A DNA stretch of 64,000 nucleotides from Styela clava (GCF_964204865.1 NC_135255.1:16087135-16151134), one strand, 5' to 3'; positions 1-11,464 are shown, numbered from the stretch's first letter. Program-made: numbers and translations. Notes: generated by a model not told the origin, from the letters alone.

Positions 1-19
1 GTTGTGTTCGCTAAATTGA

Positions 20-3000
20 AAAAACTGTCATTATTATATTTTGGGAGATATGAATATCAATTTGCTGCAGTCAAATAGCAAGAATATTCTTGATTATGTG
101 AACATGCTTCAATCAAATTTCTCGTTTCAATTAATTTGCCAACCAACTAGAGTGACAGACACTTCATCGACCCTAATTGATCATATTTACACAAATTGTC
201 TTAATGCCAATCTTGTACCAGGAATATTATTGAGCGATATTTCCGACCATTTCCCTGTATTTTGTCTGAGCAAAATGAACACTCTTGATAAAAATTCAAA
301 AAGACCTAGAAAACATTGTATGAAAAATTTTAATTTGGATAACTTCAGAAGTGAAGTCTTCGACAACTTTTCCATACTGCCAGATGAAAATTCAACTCCA
401 TCACAGCTTGAACAACTTAGTGCAGAATTTATAGATACGTTCAAACGCTTAATTGACAAACATGCACCAATTCGCAAGTTGAGTCGTAAGCAGATGACAC
501 TGCTGTCAAAACCATGGCTCAGTCATAATCTACTCAAATCAATCAATCACAGGAATTCTTTGTACAAGTCTCACTTCATCTCTGGTTCATTGGACCAAAA
601 AGCTCACTATAAGAAATATGCCAAAACTGTTCAGCGTTTTATTGAAGAAGCAAAGCGATTATATTATACAAACAAATTTAAAGAAAGCAAATCTAATTCA
701 AAGGAAACTTGGAAGACAATAAAGTCCTTAATCTCGCCCAAAAGGAATTTATCTTTCCCTGAAGAAATTCTAAATGGAAATGGTTCCATTGTTAAAAATC
801 CATTGGAAATAACCAATTGTTTCAACAACTATTTTGTGTCTATTGGAAATTCTCTTTCGTCCAAGCTTCCGAATTCTGATGTTTTCAAACACTATGTGCA
901 AAGGCAGGTCAAAAGTTCCGTTTATCTGGAACCAGTGAGTGAAAATGAACTATTAGCTGAACTAACCAAAATTAATATAAACAAGGCTATTGGGCCTGAT
1001 AATATTCCACCAAAATTCATTAAGTTTACAGCTGATATTATATCTCCCTACTTAGCAAGTCTGTTTTCTTTGTGTATAAAAAATGGGATTTTTCCATCAA
1101 TTTTTAAAATTGCCAGAGTTACACCACTCCACAAAGCTGGAAATCGTAAAGTTTTGTCAAATTATCGTCCCATTTCTGTACTCTCCTCTATTTCCAAAAT
1201 TTTTGAACGTTTGATTTACACACGCTTAAAACTATTTTTTGACAAGCACAATGTTATAAGTGACTATCAATTTGGTTTCCGTGAGGGCTGTAGTACCACC
1301 CATGCCGTGCTTGATATCATGACATCTGCTATGGATGACTTAGAGAACAATAAAATTAATTGTAATGTTTTTCTTGACTTATCGAAAGCTTTCGATACTG
1401 TAAATCATTCTATTTTGCTAACCAAACTGTCCATGTATGGTATTCGTGGTGTTGCTGGTAAATTACTGACCAGCTACCTGTGGCAGCGAAGTCAATATGT
1501 CAAATTAGATTCCACAACTTCACAATATCTCCCAATATCTTGCGGAGTTCCACAGGGCTCAATTTTGGGGCCTTTACTTTTTATAATCTATGTTAATGAT
1601 CTAAATAATGCTACCAATAGTGACACCAGAATGTTTGCTGATGACACATGTATTGCTAAAAGCCACCACTGCCCTCATATTCTTGAAATTCTCATAAATA
1701 ATGAAATAAGCAAAGTTGATGCCTGGATGAGAGCAAATAAATTGAAAGTAAATTATTCTAAATCGACCTATATGCTTTCTCACCAAAAAAATATAAGTAA
1801 AGCTTTCCATGTATCTTTTGGTGATAAAATGTTAATTGAAGTGTCATGCATGAAATATCTTGGGATAATTATTGACAACAAATTTAAATGGCATGCTCAT
1901 ACTGAATATCTATATAGCAAGTTATCAAGAGTGACTGGGATTATGTTCAAACTTAGACACTATTTGACATTGCATGCTTTAAAAATCATTTACTATTCAT
2001 TATTTCATTCTTGTATTCTGTATGGTATCGTAACTTGGGGTTGTTGTGACAAAACCAGTCTTAACAAATTACAGCTAATCCAAAATAAAGCAATTCGAGC
2101 CATCTGCGGGGTGCCACGCTGGGCAAATTTGAGTAGTTATTACAAAATCCTTGGTATTCTTAAAATAAAAGATCTATATTTTTATGAAATGGGAAGGCTC
2201 ATGTATCAAGCGGTAAATAGCACTGCCCCTCGCGTAATACAACAATATTTTGTTACAACAAAAAATGCACATACATATGGTACTCGTTCATCTCGAAAGG
2301 GAGGATTATTTGTACCACGATTTTCATCCTCGCGGGCCCAAAATTCCATAAAGTACCAGGGTGTGAGAATTTGGAACGATATTAACCCTTTCCGTGCGGT
2401 GGGCACGTATACGTACCCACGACAAAACTCGCTAGATTGCGGCGGGTACGTTGATGTACTCCACTGTTTTATTTAGCAATCGGTCGCAAACTGTTGGTCT
2501 AGTTTTTCCGGGTTTCAGTTTATTGATAAGAAGTCTTCTTCGAGATTAACATAAGCGACGATAAATCTGGCTTTCGTTTACCGTGGGAATTTTATTTGCG
2601 GTGGAATGAGGGAGTGTTTTTTAAATTTATGCAAATTTCGGTGTTTTTTGGGTGGTAATAGAAGACATATTATCCCTTCCATCTACCAAAGTATTTTGAG
2701 TTAGATAGCGAAATTGCTACAGCAATATTATGCTATTGTTTGCCAACCAAGAAGCGGTAACAGTAAAGGATTTAGCGAATATTTCTATTTTTTATTACGG
2801 TTTGAAGTTTCAACACCCAAGAAAAATAATGCCTTTTTTCTATCCGGTTTGTGACTCAGACCACCCCTTTTAAAAAAAAAATTTTTTTTTAATTGCCAAT
2901 TGCAAGCTCTTTAAATAAGCTTTTCAACGAGCCGTCAGTGGGCAACAGAGGATCATTAGTTTTTCGTTAGTCGATCGATTAGTTGTGGGGGTACAAATGC

Positions 3001-3140
3001 ATGAAGTCGGCGTAGCAAATACGATTATTTAATAAAAAAATAAAAATCGCATGGAAAGGGTTAACGAAAACCTAAAGGAAATTCCCAGTTTTAATGTTTT
3101 TTCCAAGAAGTATCTCCAGTCTTTTCTGAATAAGTACTGA
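20..3140 (+). mobile_element. Non-LTR retrotransposon ORF2 (endonuclease tail + reverse transcriptase), interrupted
   Basis: The open frame runs from after a TGA at 17-19 to 2385 and resumes at 3065-3140 after an inserted DNA transposon. The first residues (ILGDMNINLL, then SDHFPVF) are the C-terminal part of the endonuclease/exonuclease/phosphatase domain, so the element's 5' part lies outside the window or is lost. The reverse transcriptase follows: GPDNIPPKF, YRPISVLS, QFGFREG, the catalytic Asp in LSKAFDTV (near 1390), CGVPQGSILGPLLF and the FADDT box (near 1634). In the family this protein nicks target DNA and copies its own RNA (target-primed reverse transcription). I place it in the Jockey/CR1/L2-like group from overall resemblance and from the short tandem-repeat tail; the exact clade is unsure. 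There are no internal stops apart from the insertion, so the copy is young, but it is disrupted. Confidence 0.93.
2386..3060. mobile_element. Non-autonomous piggyBac-like element inserted in the retrotransposon
   Basis: This 675-bp element has terminal inverted repeats CCCTTTCCGTGCG (2386) and CGCATGGAAAGGG (ending 3060), one mismatch. It is flanked by TTAA at 2382-2385 and 3061-3064. TTAA duplication plus CCC-starting ends is the piggyBac signature. A subterminal palindrome (CACGTATACGTACCCAC near 2404) adds the usual inner repeat. No transposase is encoded. The reading frame of the host retrotransposon is continuous when the element and one TTAA are left out, which confirms both borders. 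Confidence 0.88.
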
Positions 3141-3496
3141 TTCATAACTTTTCTACTTGTACGTTTTTATTTTGTGTGATATAAAACTAAACGCTTTTTC
3201 TTGCCGCTTCTATTTTAAATTCGTCTCAATATGTGTCACATTACTCTTGTTGCTCAATTGTTAGTTACAACAAGTTAAAATGTTTTATAATTGGTATAAT
3301 ATAAAATGTAATCTGTCAACCTTTTTTATGCCAGGAGAGTTGTTTCGATTTAGTGACCGTATGGTCCTTCCAACCTCCTATCAATTCCGTTGTTAGTCGA
3401 TTTATTCTTCTTTTACCTATCGAATGTTGTTGTTTGTGTTTGATTTATTGGCTAATGACTGGATGATGAATAAACTTCTATCTATCTATCTATCTA
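3141..3496 (+). mobile_element. 3' UTR and (CTAT)n tail of the retrotransposon
   Basis: The sequence after the stop ends in AATAAA (about 3469) and a run of CTAT tetranucleotides (about 3478-3496). Simple-repeat tails of this kind are usual in CR1/L2/Jockey-type elements and mark the 3' end of the insertion. I did not find a clear target-site duplication, because the 5' end is outside the window. Confidence 0.7.
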
Positions 3497-4740
3497 GTAT
3501 ATGTTTTGTTCTGCCATGTATTTTTTTATTGTTTTGTTGTAACGGAAAATCGAAATGAACACTTATCGGTACTTACAGTTTGTTTCGCGCTGCGAAATAC
3601 GGCATACCTAACCTTTGAACTTAGCATTAACTGGACTGCTGCAGCCTGCTTTTGGTTGCGATGCGAAGTCAGGTTCTGGTTCCTTTTCGTGTGTAATTTA
3701 ATTTGTTAGCTGTGTTATTTATATTCTCATTTTAAGAATTCACATTGGCCCAAAGAGTTCGAAATACTGGACCAAAATGCTGTAATGACGGGAATAGTAC
3801 GGGTATACCGTGCCGTTTCTCGCGTTCAGCTTTGGTTCCCCGCGACTTCCCTACCTCAGAAAACTGTACTTTATTATTTTCTCGTAATTTGTGCCTGTGT
3901 TATTCATTTATTTTTACTAGTTGGATTGAAATTGATTGCTCCTGATTCATGTACCGGTATGCTGTTCACAAGTTTTGAATTTATTTATTTTTTTAGTTAG
4001 ATTGTCGTGATGTGTTTTTCTACTTGTGTGAGTGCGGATGAATGAGCATAAACGCTGGCCAGCGTTTGCTATAAACCTTTCTCCAGGTTTTCTCTGCTGA
4101 AGCTTATCTGTATATGGAATATGGGCAGTTTACCGAATGAATTTAGTATTTATTGTTTGTACATCAATTTCATTGGTTTACAACCTTTTTTTGTTGAATT
4201 TCTCCCTTCCTCCTCGTTCCAACCTCTTCGTTGCTTCCTCGCTATACAGTACTTCACAACTTACAGATCGAGAGAGATTGTCTCGTTCAGAGAATCCCAT
4301 TTTGGTGATGAACAAACACCCTCCATTGGGGGACGTCTGGACATTGTTATCCCTCAATATCAGTAAAAATACAGAAAAGCGCAATGTAAAAACTGCATCG
4401 GCATCATTGAAAAATAATCCTAGTTATCGAAGGAAAATTTTTCTACCGCGGCTTCCGAGAGTTTTTAGCAAAAAAACACAATTTTGGTCACATGACGGCC
4501 GCGATTAATTTAGATTATTATCGAGGCAAGCATGGCGCAATATGCCGTTGTGCCAGACGCCCCTCATTTGGGGGGACACAGAGTGTTTGTTATATCGAAC
4601 AAAATGACATGATATTCTTGGAATATAGTGCGCCCTACTGCTATACAAATAAACTTTAATTGTTAATCAGTGTCTCAGATTTTTTGTAGAAGCAAAGTTT
4701 TTGCTTTCAATTGCAGAAGCCTGACTATTTAACTTATTTA
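3497..4740. other. Intergenic, no gene seen
   Basis: Only short open frames with no recognisable domain occur here. A CT-rich stretch near 4195-4260 and a stretch ending in TTATTGCAG (4756) precede the ISY1 gene. Nothing else can be supported. Confidence 0.5.
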
Positions 4741-4757
4741 ACAAAATATTATTGCAG
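4738..4757 (+). promoter_or_regulatory. Possible splice acceptor in the ISY1 5' leader
   Basis: TTTAACAAAATATTATTGCAG followed by AAACTCC lies 57 bases before the ISY1 start codon. It reads as an AG acceptor, so the leader may be joined to a 5'-UTR exon or, if this is a tunicate, to a trans-spliced leader. No matching donor was identified. This is inference. Confidence 0.3.
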
Positions 4758-4813
4758 AAACTCCAAGTTAAAAAATCTGAAGCGTTCTTTAGTTTTTTCA
4801 ACAAACTTGAACC

Positions 4814-5650
4814 ATGGCAAGAAGCGCAGAAAAAGCCATGACGGCTTTGGCAAGATTCCGTAGAATGAAAATGGAGGAAGGAAAAGTTGTAGAACGTCGT
4901 CCATACATTGCTTCTGATTGTGACAATTTACAAAAAGCTGAAAAATGGCGTCGCCAGATTCTTGGCGAAATTTCAAGAAAAGTTGCACAAATTCAAAATG
5001 CTGGTTTAATTGATCATCAAATACGGGACTTGAACGATGACATAAATAAACTGTTGCGTGAAAAAAAGCATTGGGAAGATAGAATTATTGAACTTGGGGG
5101 TCCGAATTACAAACGTATCGGCCCTCGAATGCTGGATCATGAAGGCAAAACAGTGCCAGGAAACAGGGGATACAAGTACTTCGGAGCAGCGAAAGATTTG
5201 CCCGGTGTGAGAGAACTCTTTCAGCGAGATGCTCCATCAAAGAAACGTAAAACAAGGGGACAATTGATGAGAAATTTAGATGCAGATTATTATGGGTATC
5301 GGGATGAAGATGATGGTGTGTTAGTTCCGCTTGAAAAAGAGGTCGAGGCTAAGCTTATTGCGGAAGCCGTTGAAGAATGGAAAGCCTCACATGAGAATGA
5401 CACTGCCAATATTACAGAAATAACATCTAAAGAGGAGGATATTTATGCAACAGATAATCCGGAGGTTCTAGGCGAACAATATGAGGCAGATGAAGGAAAG
5501 CCAGGTTTTGTTGCACATGTTCCAGTCCCAAGTCAAAAAGAAGTCGAAGATGCATTGCTTCGTCGCAAAAAACGAGAATTGTTGGAGCAATATGCGAGCG
5601 AAACATTACAAATGCAAAGCTCTGATGCCCGTACTTTGTTGGGTATTTGA
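4814..5650 (+). CDS. ISY1: Pre-mRNA-splicing factor ISY1 homologue
   Basis: The 278-residue protein is the full-length ISY1 family, close to the usual animal length (about 285). ISY1 is a nuclear component of the catalytic-stage spliceosome (NineTeen/XAB2-associated complex) and acts around the first transesterification step. The N-terminus MARSAEKAMTALARFR is the family's hallmark, followed by KAEKWRRQI, VAQIQNAGL, RDLNDDINKLLREK (coiled coil, residues about 50-90), MLDHEGK, PGNRGYKYFGAAKDLPGV and DADYYGY. The conserved C-terminal block HVPVPSQKEVEDALLRRKK ends near SDARTLLGI. The start has a good context (ACCATGG). The gene has no intron in the coding region, unlike vertebrate ISY1, so it is either natively compact or derived from a retrocopy; the undamaged conserved blocks argue that it is functional. 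It converges with the SAM-domain gene downstream. Confidence 0.96.
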   Translation: MARSAEKAMTALARFRRMKMEEGKVVERRPYIASDCDNLQKAEKWRRQILGEISRKVAQIQNAGLIDHQIRDLNDDINKLLREKKHWEDRIIELGGPNYKRIGPRMLDHEGKTVPGNRGYKYFGAAKDLPGVRELFQRDAPSKKRKTRGQLMRNLDADYYGYRDEDDGVLVPLEKEVEAKLIAEAVEEWKASHENDTANITEITSKEEDIYATDNPEVLGEQYEADEGKPGFVAHVPVPSQKEVEDALLRRKKRELLEQYASETLQMQSSDARTLLGI

Positions 5651-6828
5651 AATTGTTTTCTTAAATGCCTCAGAAAGCAAATAGGGCAAGGGTCAATTCT
5701 TTCAGATGAGCTTCATTGCTTTGCTGATCTAGATTGATTCGAGGTGCGATACCCATCAGAATAATTGAATACAACAAATTCATGTTCACTCGTATTATCG
5801 GGCCGAATGCGCATTTTTAAACACTCACCAGCTACAATGGTAGATACAGAACAACTTTTTGCTTATAACTAATGCACACCAGCAAATCTCTATCAAGGAT
5901 TATATGTAGTAAGATTGAATTTGACATAGCTGTGTGCCGTGGAATGCATTATACTCCACTCGTATTATCTTTGTAACAATTATTTGCTTCATATCCTTTA
6001 GTTGACGGTTTTCCGTGAGCACTTCGTTCATTCTCAATTTTTTTGCTCATCAACCATTGGGCCCTGAAGCTTCACTCATGGGTCTTTAGAAGGGTATGAA
6101 TAAATGTTTTGTTCAGCAAAGTGGCGCAAAAGAGGCATTCATGAGCACTTTCCCACATATTTTAAATAAAAAAAATTATCTTGTCTTATAGAGAGTTAAA
6201 TGCTAATTTTATCTGTTTACCAAATTGTTTAGTCCTAACATTTTCTTGAGCAGTTTCCCAACGAAACCACTATTATTACCACTACCAATAATATAGCTAA
6301 ATTCATTACAGAGAAGTTCAAAATAATAATAAGGTTGCAAATTCAAAGCTACGTTTGATGAAGTCACTCTTTTATTATTACTGCACAACAAGCTTTAGAA
6401 TGTCCATCATTTCTGTGGTATATATTGATTTTTTCTAAATTGGTTCATACTAAAATTGTTTAAAATGAGTATTTTAACATTTCCTGGTCATTATGAACGG
6501 GTTCTAAGCCTCTCTGCTATATTTCTACTGAATAAGTCTTACTGTATGTAACAGGTACTTCCTTCCTTTCTACTTCCAAACACTTCTATTTTAATTCCGA
6601 ACTTCGATTACCACCAATGAAAGTATCAAATTCAGTTTGCGGCTGAATTTTTACACCTTGCTAAATTGTGAACAATGCCTCATTTGTCACACTAGCAAAA
6701 ATTGGTGTCCTGGACTGTTCATGTCTGGTAGATTCACAAAATGCACTGGATATTTTTGGTAATAGATTGCATGTATATTTTCCAATACTGAGGCTAAAAA
6801 AGTGAAAAAATGATTCTTTGCAGGTTTC
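5651..6828. other. Intergenic, between two convergent gene ends
   Basis: This holds the 3' flanks of ISY1 (plus) and the SAM-domain gene (minus). GAATAAATG near 6099 could be the ISY1 polyadenylation signal. No further coding sequence is recognisable. Confidence 0.5.
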
Positions 6829-9661
6829 TTATTTCCCTTTCAAATGTTGTGAATATAAAAGTCCATCTATGTATTCTCCAGTTCGACTTTTCCTCTCTAG
6901 AAACATTCCCATAGGTGTTCTGGGTGGGAGTGACACTGATCTGTTCCAATATGGAGCTTCAAGTCCGAGTAAATCACGAACGCTTGCTGATATAAACTTG
7001 ATATGCTCAAAATTTGTAACGCCGAGTTGTGGTAAATGACTGAAAAATAATATAAACTTTGATAGTTTCTTCAATTTGTTGGTCATGACTAGCTTGATAG
7101 TTTGGTAATAATTCATAGACCTAGGTCATTTGGAATCCATGATGTGTGGGAAAATAAAAGCGACACGAACGTGACAATTTCAGTCGATGTACAATTTTAA
7201 CAGGCCACAGTTTTGGCAAAATGTCATCGTCTAGTGCAGCACTTTTCAACCTAGGTTCTGGTCTGGAGAGTTATGTGAGAGTGTCTCTTTGAGTGGATGT
7301 TTGTGTAAACAGTAGCTTTGCCAACTATTGAGAATAAAAAACCTAGGTCACTCGTGGACATGTGAATTTTGATCCTGATTTGAATGTTTTTGTAAAAAAT
7401 GCAATAACAGAAGGGTCATTGAATTGAATTTTTTGCATTTGATCTTCTGTAATAATTTAATTGTTATTGTTGAGTGTCCAATACCCAAATATTTAACTTT
7501 CATACATCATGCATGTTTTTGAATTACTGTCAATGAGTCTTCTGTGATGAGCCCAATAGCATATCACAGGATCTACAAGGATAAGGTTGAAAAGCACTTG
7601 TCTAGTGAGAGAGACCCCACGCCAATCATAGTTTCGATTAACGTTTATCGAAAAACTTGGCCAAAAATATTGAAAAGCACCAAACAAATATCTTATTATC
7701 ACAAATGCCCATGTGCCAAATTCCTCATAAGAGCTGATGTTGAAACTATTTTGTTAATTAATGCCACTTTTGGATAGGTTTTGAATGACCCATGCTGCTT
7801 GGAAGTATTTCGAGACCCGTTTTCATGATTGGTGCTGGTTTATCAAAATTACATGATTGTTAATGGCATACTTATTTCATTAGATATATTTTATATACAA
7901 TAAATAATATTATGTAGGCAGGACCTGACATTACCATGAATGATTAAACAAAGATCCATCTAGGATCTTATATACAAGCAATAGACTACCAAGTTCAGGG
8001 TCCATGAAATTGTCTATATATCACAAATCTGATTCATATTATATGCATGATGGTGACTCTAGTCTGCAAATTTTACCGAATATGGGATAGGGCAGGGATG
8101 GCGAACCACTGACCCGCGGGTCACAAAGTGACCCACCGCGTTTTATTCAGGACCCGTACAAATAAAATAAAGATGCTAAAATATCAGTGATAAAAATTGA
8201 TAAAGTCAGCCCTAAATTAATCTAACTATAATGCATCGTCAGTTGGGCAGTCAAGGCTGCGATTGCTTATACGACGTTCTCCTATTTTTCAATTTTCTTC
8301 CGAAAAATAACACTAGGGCTTATATTTGGGGGATGTCTTATATTTTTATTTATCAAAAACAATTACAAAGTAGAGAATCATATACAAGATATGAAAACCG
8401 ATATCTATTTACTTATAAATAACACGTTTTAATACATAGGTTATTAATCATTTAAAAAGTGTAGGATAGATTTCTTGCTATCGACTAGGTCTTATTTTAA
8501 GGGGAGGGCTTATATTGACATCGTTTTTGAAATTCAGGCTAGGTCTAATTTTCGGGGAAACACGGTATACAAATTGTCGGACCCGTATGGTAATTTTCAA
8601 AACCCCTAATCTTGTTCGCATGTCTGCACCGTTGTATACCGGTATCCGACTATTGGCTCTGACATCGTTTATGATATAATAATGCAATTGATATGTTCAT
8701 TTCCTCCAAACTTCTTGGAACCATAAAATAATTTGCCCCATCATCCCAAACGTTTTTGATAATTCATATGCGTGTTTTCGTACTTTAATTTAATAAAATC
8801 GAGTTTCATAATAAGTCCCTGATAGAAGTAAAGTTCAAAACTAGACCAACAACAAGAGAAGCTTACAAGATTTGTTTCAGAAGTTTCTTATAGATACAAA
8901 CATTGATCAAATATCTGTGACCCACTCTCTTCTGTTCCGCGATAAAAATATAATATTCGACCCACTCAATGAAAAAGGTTCGCCATCCCTGGGATAGGGT
9001 GTTCGTGATTGAAGAGAAAAGAGCTTCAGAACAAATTTTTTGGCAGTTTTGTGCAATATCTGTGATCCCATAGGTTAGTTTAATTTTTAAAGGATGGGCC
9101 GTTGTGGGAAGAAAGAATGTTGACTTCACGAAAACCAATATTTGTATCTAAATGGAATCTAATTTGATTGGCAAAACTGACCGAAAAGCAATATAACTTA
9201 TATCTGCATATGGACAATTAGTAGTTATTCTAGCACAGGGGTGTGCAACATTTTTTGTTGTTGCTGGGCCATATATTCAACTAAAGACAACTGGCTGGGA
9301 CGCACAAAAATTTAGGTTTTCCATGTACAGCAATAAAGGCATCTGAGTGTTGACATGTCACACTATATACACAGCTTGGCTGAGTTGTGGCCTGCGGAGC
9401 GGGACACCTGTTGCGAGTATAAACCTACAGTTCAAATGTTGAATCCTAATGCCTACTCGTTTTTCCTCATTTAGCATTTACTAAATCGGTAACTTACCTC
9501 GCGTCGGCTAGAATCAGTTTACGGCCATTGACTAAATTCGTTCTGAAACATTCTCTGTATTGTGGGAATCCTATCTCTTCAATCCAATTGGTGACATCTT
9601 CAATCGTCCAATGAATACTAGTTGGTACTAATAAGTCTTCTTCTTTAACAGGTGTTGCCAT
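6829..9661 (-). CDS. SAM-domain protein, SAMD15-like (two exons)
   Basis: Exon 1 is 9661-9498 (ATG at 9661; donor GAG|GTAAGT) and exon 2 is 7039-6829 (acceptor TTTTTCAG|TC). The phases agree (2 then 1), giving 124 residues. The protein is essentially one sterile alpha motif: HWTIEDVTNWIEEIGFPQY, then NLVNGRKLILADA in exon 1 and HLPQLGVTNFEHIKFI in exon 2. A C-terminal segment holds YWNRSVSLPPRTPMGMF. This layout resembles SAMD15-type proteins, whose SAM domain is a small helical protein-interaction module; the exact role is not known to me. The 2.46-kb intron contains a complete 899-bp hAT element (8093-8991). The start was chosen because it is the first ATG of the open exon and precedes the domain by about 17 residues. 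Confidence 0.86.
8093..8991. mobile_element. hAT-type non-autonomous element with 8-bp target duplication
   Basis: The ends are CAGGGATGGCGAACC (8093) and its inverted partner GGTTCGCCATCCCTG (ending 8991). They are flanked by perfect 8-bp direct repeats GGATAGGG at 8085-8092 and 8992-8999. This is the hAT superfamily signature. No transposase is present. It sits in the intron of the SAM-domain gene and carries a piece of another MITE inside it (8270-8567). Confidence 0.9.
8270..8567. mobile_element. Truncated MITE of the CCGTGTTTCCC family, inside the hAT element
   Basis: The right end GGGGAAACACGGTA and the interior (CACTAGGGCTTATATTTG, TAAATAACACGTTTTAATAC) match the complete copy at 20920-21307. 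The left terminal repeat (about 20 bases) is missing. It is either nested in, or captured by, the surrounding hAT element. Confidence 0.7.
9237..9420. repeat. hAT-like remnant
   Basis: CACAGGGGTGTGCAAC at 9235 is a typical hAT terminus, followed by a GGGCCATATATTCAAC segment and a GTGGCCTGCGGAGCGGG stretch. The other terminus is not clear, so this is a degraded copy. It lies in the SAM-gene intron. Confidence 0.5.
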
Positions 9662-10336
9662 TACCCTATAATCATTTACTATAATTCAAAAATGGCTGGA
9701 ATCTGATCACATAATGCAGTTGCATTTAATTTATTGAAGTCAACCCTGAGCGGATTTCGTTGCTATGGCAATATTCGCTATAACGAAAGGACTTTTTTTA
9801 CTAATCGTCTGTGGGTCTGAAGCAACGACTAACCTAAAGCGATGCTTTATTGAATTTCCTGATTTTATTGAAAATATCTGTTTCAATCTTCTGTGCAATA
9901 CATCAAAATTCATGAATGTTGGAGCTTCAATAAACTCCCGCGTTTCAGATTATTTAGGTAGTAACCTAAACCGTTTCTAGTCTCAGTTACCTGTATCTAC
10001 TCGTATTTTCGTTACCGATAAACCAAGTGTAACGTCATTGGCCACCTGCAATTACTTTTCAGTATTGCTTGTATATGCTTCTAGGCAAAAACTTGGTTTA
10101 GAACAAATATTATATACAAAATTTTGATTCCGACATTTCATAATTTATTTAATATCGAAAATGAGGCTTGTATTTACTCCTACTTTACAAGTGATGGAAA
10201 AATTGAAATTGTATCTTTGCACTCACAAAATGTAGTATTTTAAAATTCTGAGCAAATGAATGGAATATTTTGTATACGTATTCAAATATTTTAGTTTACA
10301 TATAAATCTCATCAAGTTTCATATATATCTTCTTTA
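9662..10336. other. Intergenic between two minus-strand genes
   Basis: This is the upstream region of the SAM-domain gene and the 3' flank of the phosphotransferase gene. The short open frame at 9765-9980 has no recognisable domain. Nothing else is supported. Confidence 0.45.
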
Positions 10337-11464
10337 TTATTTGTAATCGAATGTGGAAGCAGTCACTGAATAATGAACTTCGAACATGGATGTTTTGAAA
10401 AGTCGAACAATTTGCATGCATATATCTTTAGAGTAGAACACGAGATCTATCACAGAATAAATGAGAACAAACAATAATAAAACGTATTCGTTTTTGGCCA
10501 TTCCAAAATATTGATGTAAAATTAATACCAACGGCCCTATTAGAGAGACATCTAATATCCGCCATTTACTGCTCGTTAGATGTGCTACTAATAGACGACA
10601 TGTCTGTTTTGCTGCCACTAAACCATAGTATAAAATGTACAAGAATGGCTGGATCTGATAAACCTTAGACTTGGAGATATTCGCATATGCAATTATGGCA
10701 ATGATGAAAATAGTGAATAAAGGTGATAAAACACTGGCATGTTCAACTTTTTTCGCGGTTATTACTGTGCCAATGAATGTAATTATTGAACCAAAAATTG
10801 GAATCAACATCATACTTTGGAGAGGCATGTTTGTAAATGGTATGGTTACTTGCCAAACTTGCGGACCGTAGAGCCCAGTCGTAATGAAAATGAAAAACAA
10901 AGATAATTCAATTTCATTTACGTCTATTTTCCCCATGTATATCCTGCCTGTGACATACGTGGCCAACTGTCCACAGAAGAACGAAGTCACTGATCCCATC
11001 AAAATTACGAACATCAAATACGGGAAATTCCCAAGAAACAAAGCACACATAGTCGAAATTAAAATTAAAACTATTGACAAAGAGTCACAACCGTGATCAA
11101 ACACCCATTCAATAGGAGATGGCATGCCAGTTCTTCTGTCTTGTTTTCCATCTAAAGCATCCAGAGTTACGTAAATGAATAATCCTGCAGCATTCAGAAA
11201 ATAAACCCAAGATGGCGCAGCCTCCACTCCAGTAGGCGAATAGAAAACTGTGATCAGTGTTGTCATTATATTGATAAGCAAACCAGCTAGAGTTAAAGCG
11301 TTAAATGGAATCCACACCGGGATATGGTTGATTAACCATTCCCAGAAATATTGAAAATATGGATCAAGAATCGATCTTCCTTCAACGATTCCAACAAACT
11401 TTTCCATCCGTTTCAATTGTGCAGGCGTCAATGAATACATTGTGTGACTGGGAAGTGACTGCAA
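10337..11464 (-). CDS. Intronless choline/ethanolamine phosphotransferase-like protein
   Basis: The 375-residue membrane protein belongs to the CDP-alcohol phosphotransferase family (CEPT1/CHPT1/SELENOI type). These ER/Golgi enzymes join CDP-choline or CDP-ethanolamine to diacylglycerol. The N-terminal LTPAQLKRMEKF, several hydrophobic helices and the signature D105-G-K-Q-D-R...D123-H-G-C-D127 are visible. The family motif is DG-x2-AR-x8-G-x3-D-x3-D. All the acidic residues are kept, but the Ala is Asp109 and the Gly is Glu119. The conserved His of the following C-x-HW-QTY segment aligns with Gln (FFCGQLATY). Vertebrate relatives have many introns and this has none, so a retrocopy origin is likely. 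The alternative start MYSLTPAQ eight codons in is equally plausible. AATAAA overlaps the stop codon region on the minus strand. The fold is clear; activity is doubtful. Confidence 0.9.
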   Translation of the reverse strand: MQSLPSHTMYSLTPAQLKRMEKFVGIVEGRSILDPYFQYFWEWLINHIPVWIPFNALTLAGLLINIMTTLITVFYSPTGVEAAPSWVYFLNAAGLFIYVTLDALDGKQDRRTGMPSPIEWVFDHGCDSLSIVLILISTMCALFLGNFPYLMFVILMGSVTSFFCGQLATYVTGRIYMGKIDVNEIELSLFFIFITTGLYGPQVWQVTIPFTNMPLQSMMLIPIFGSIITFIGTVITAKKVEHASVLSPLFTIFIIAIIAYANISKSKVYQIQPFLYILYYGLVAAKQTCRLLVAHLTSSKWRILDVSLIGPLVLILHQYFGMAKNEYVLLLFVLIYSVIDLVFYSKDICMQIVRLFKTSMFEVHYSVTASTFDYK

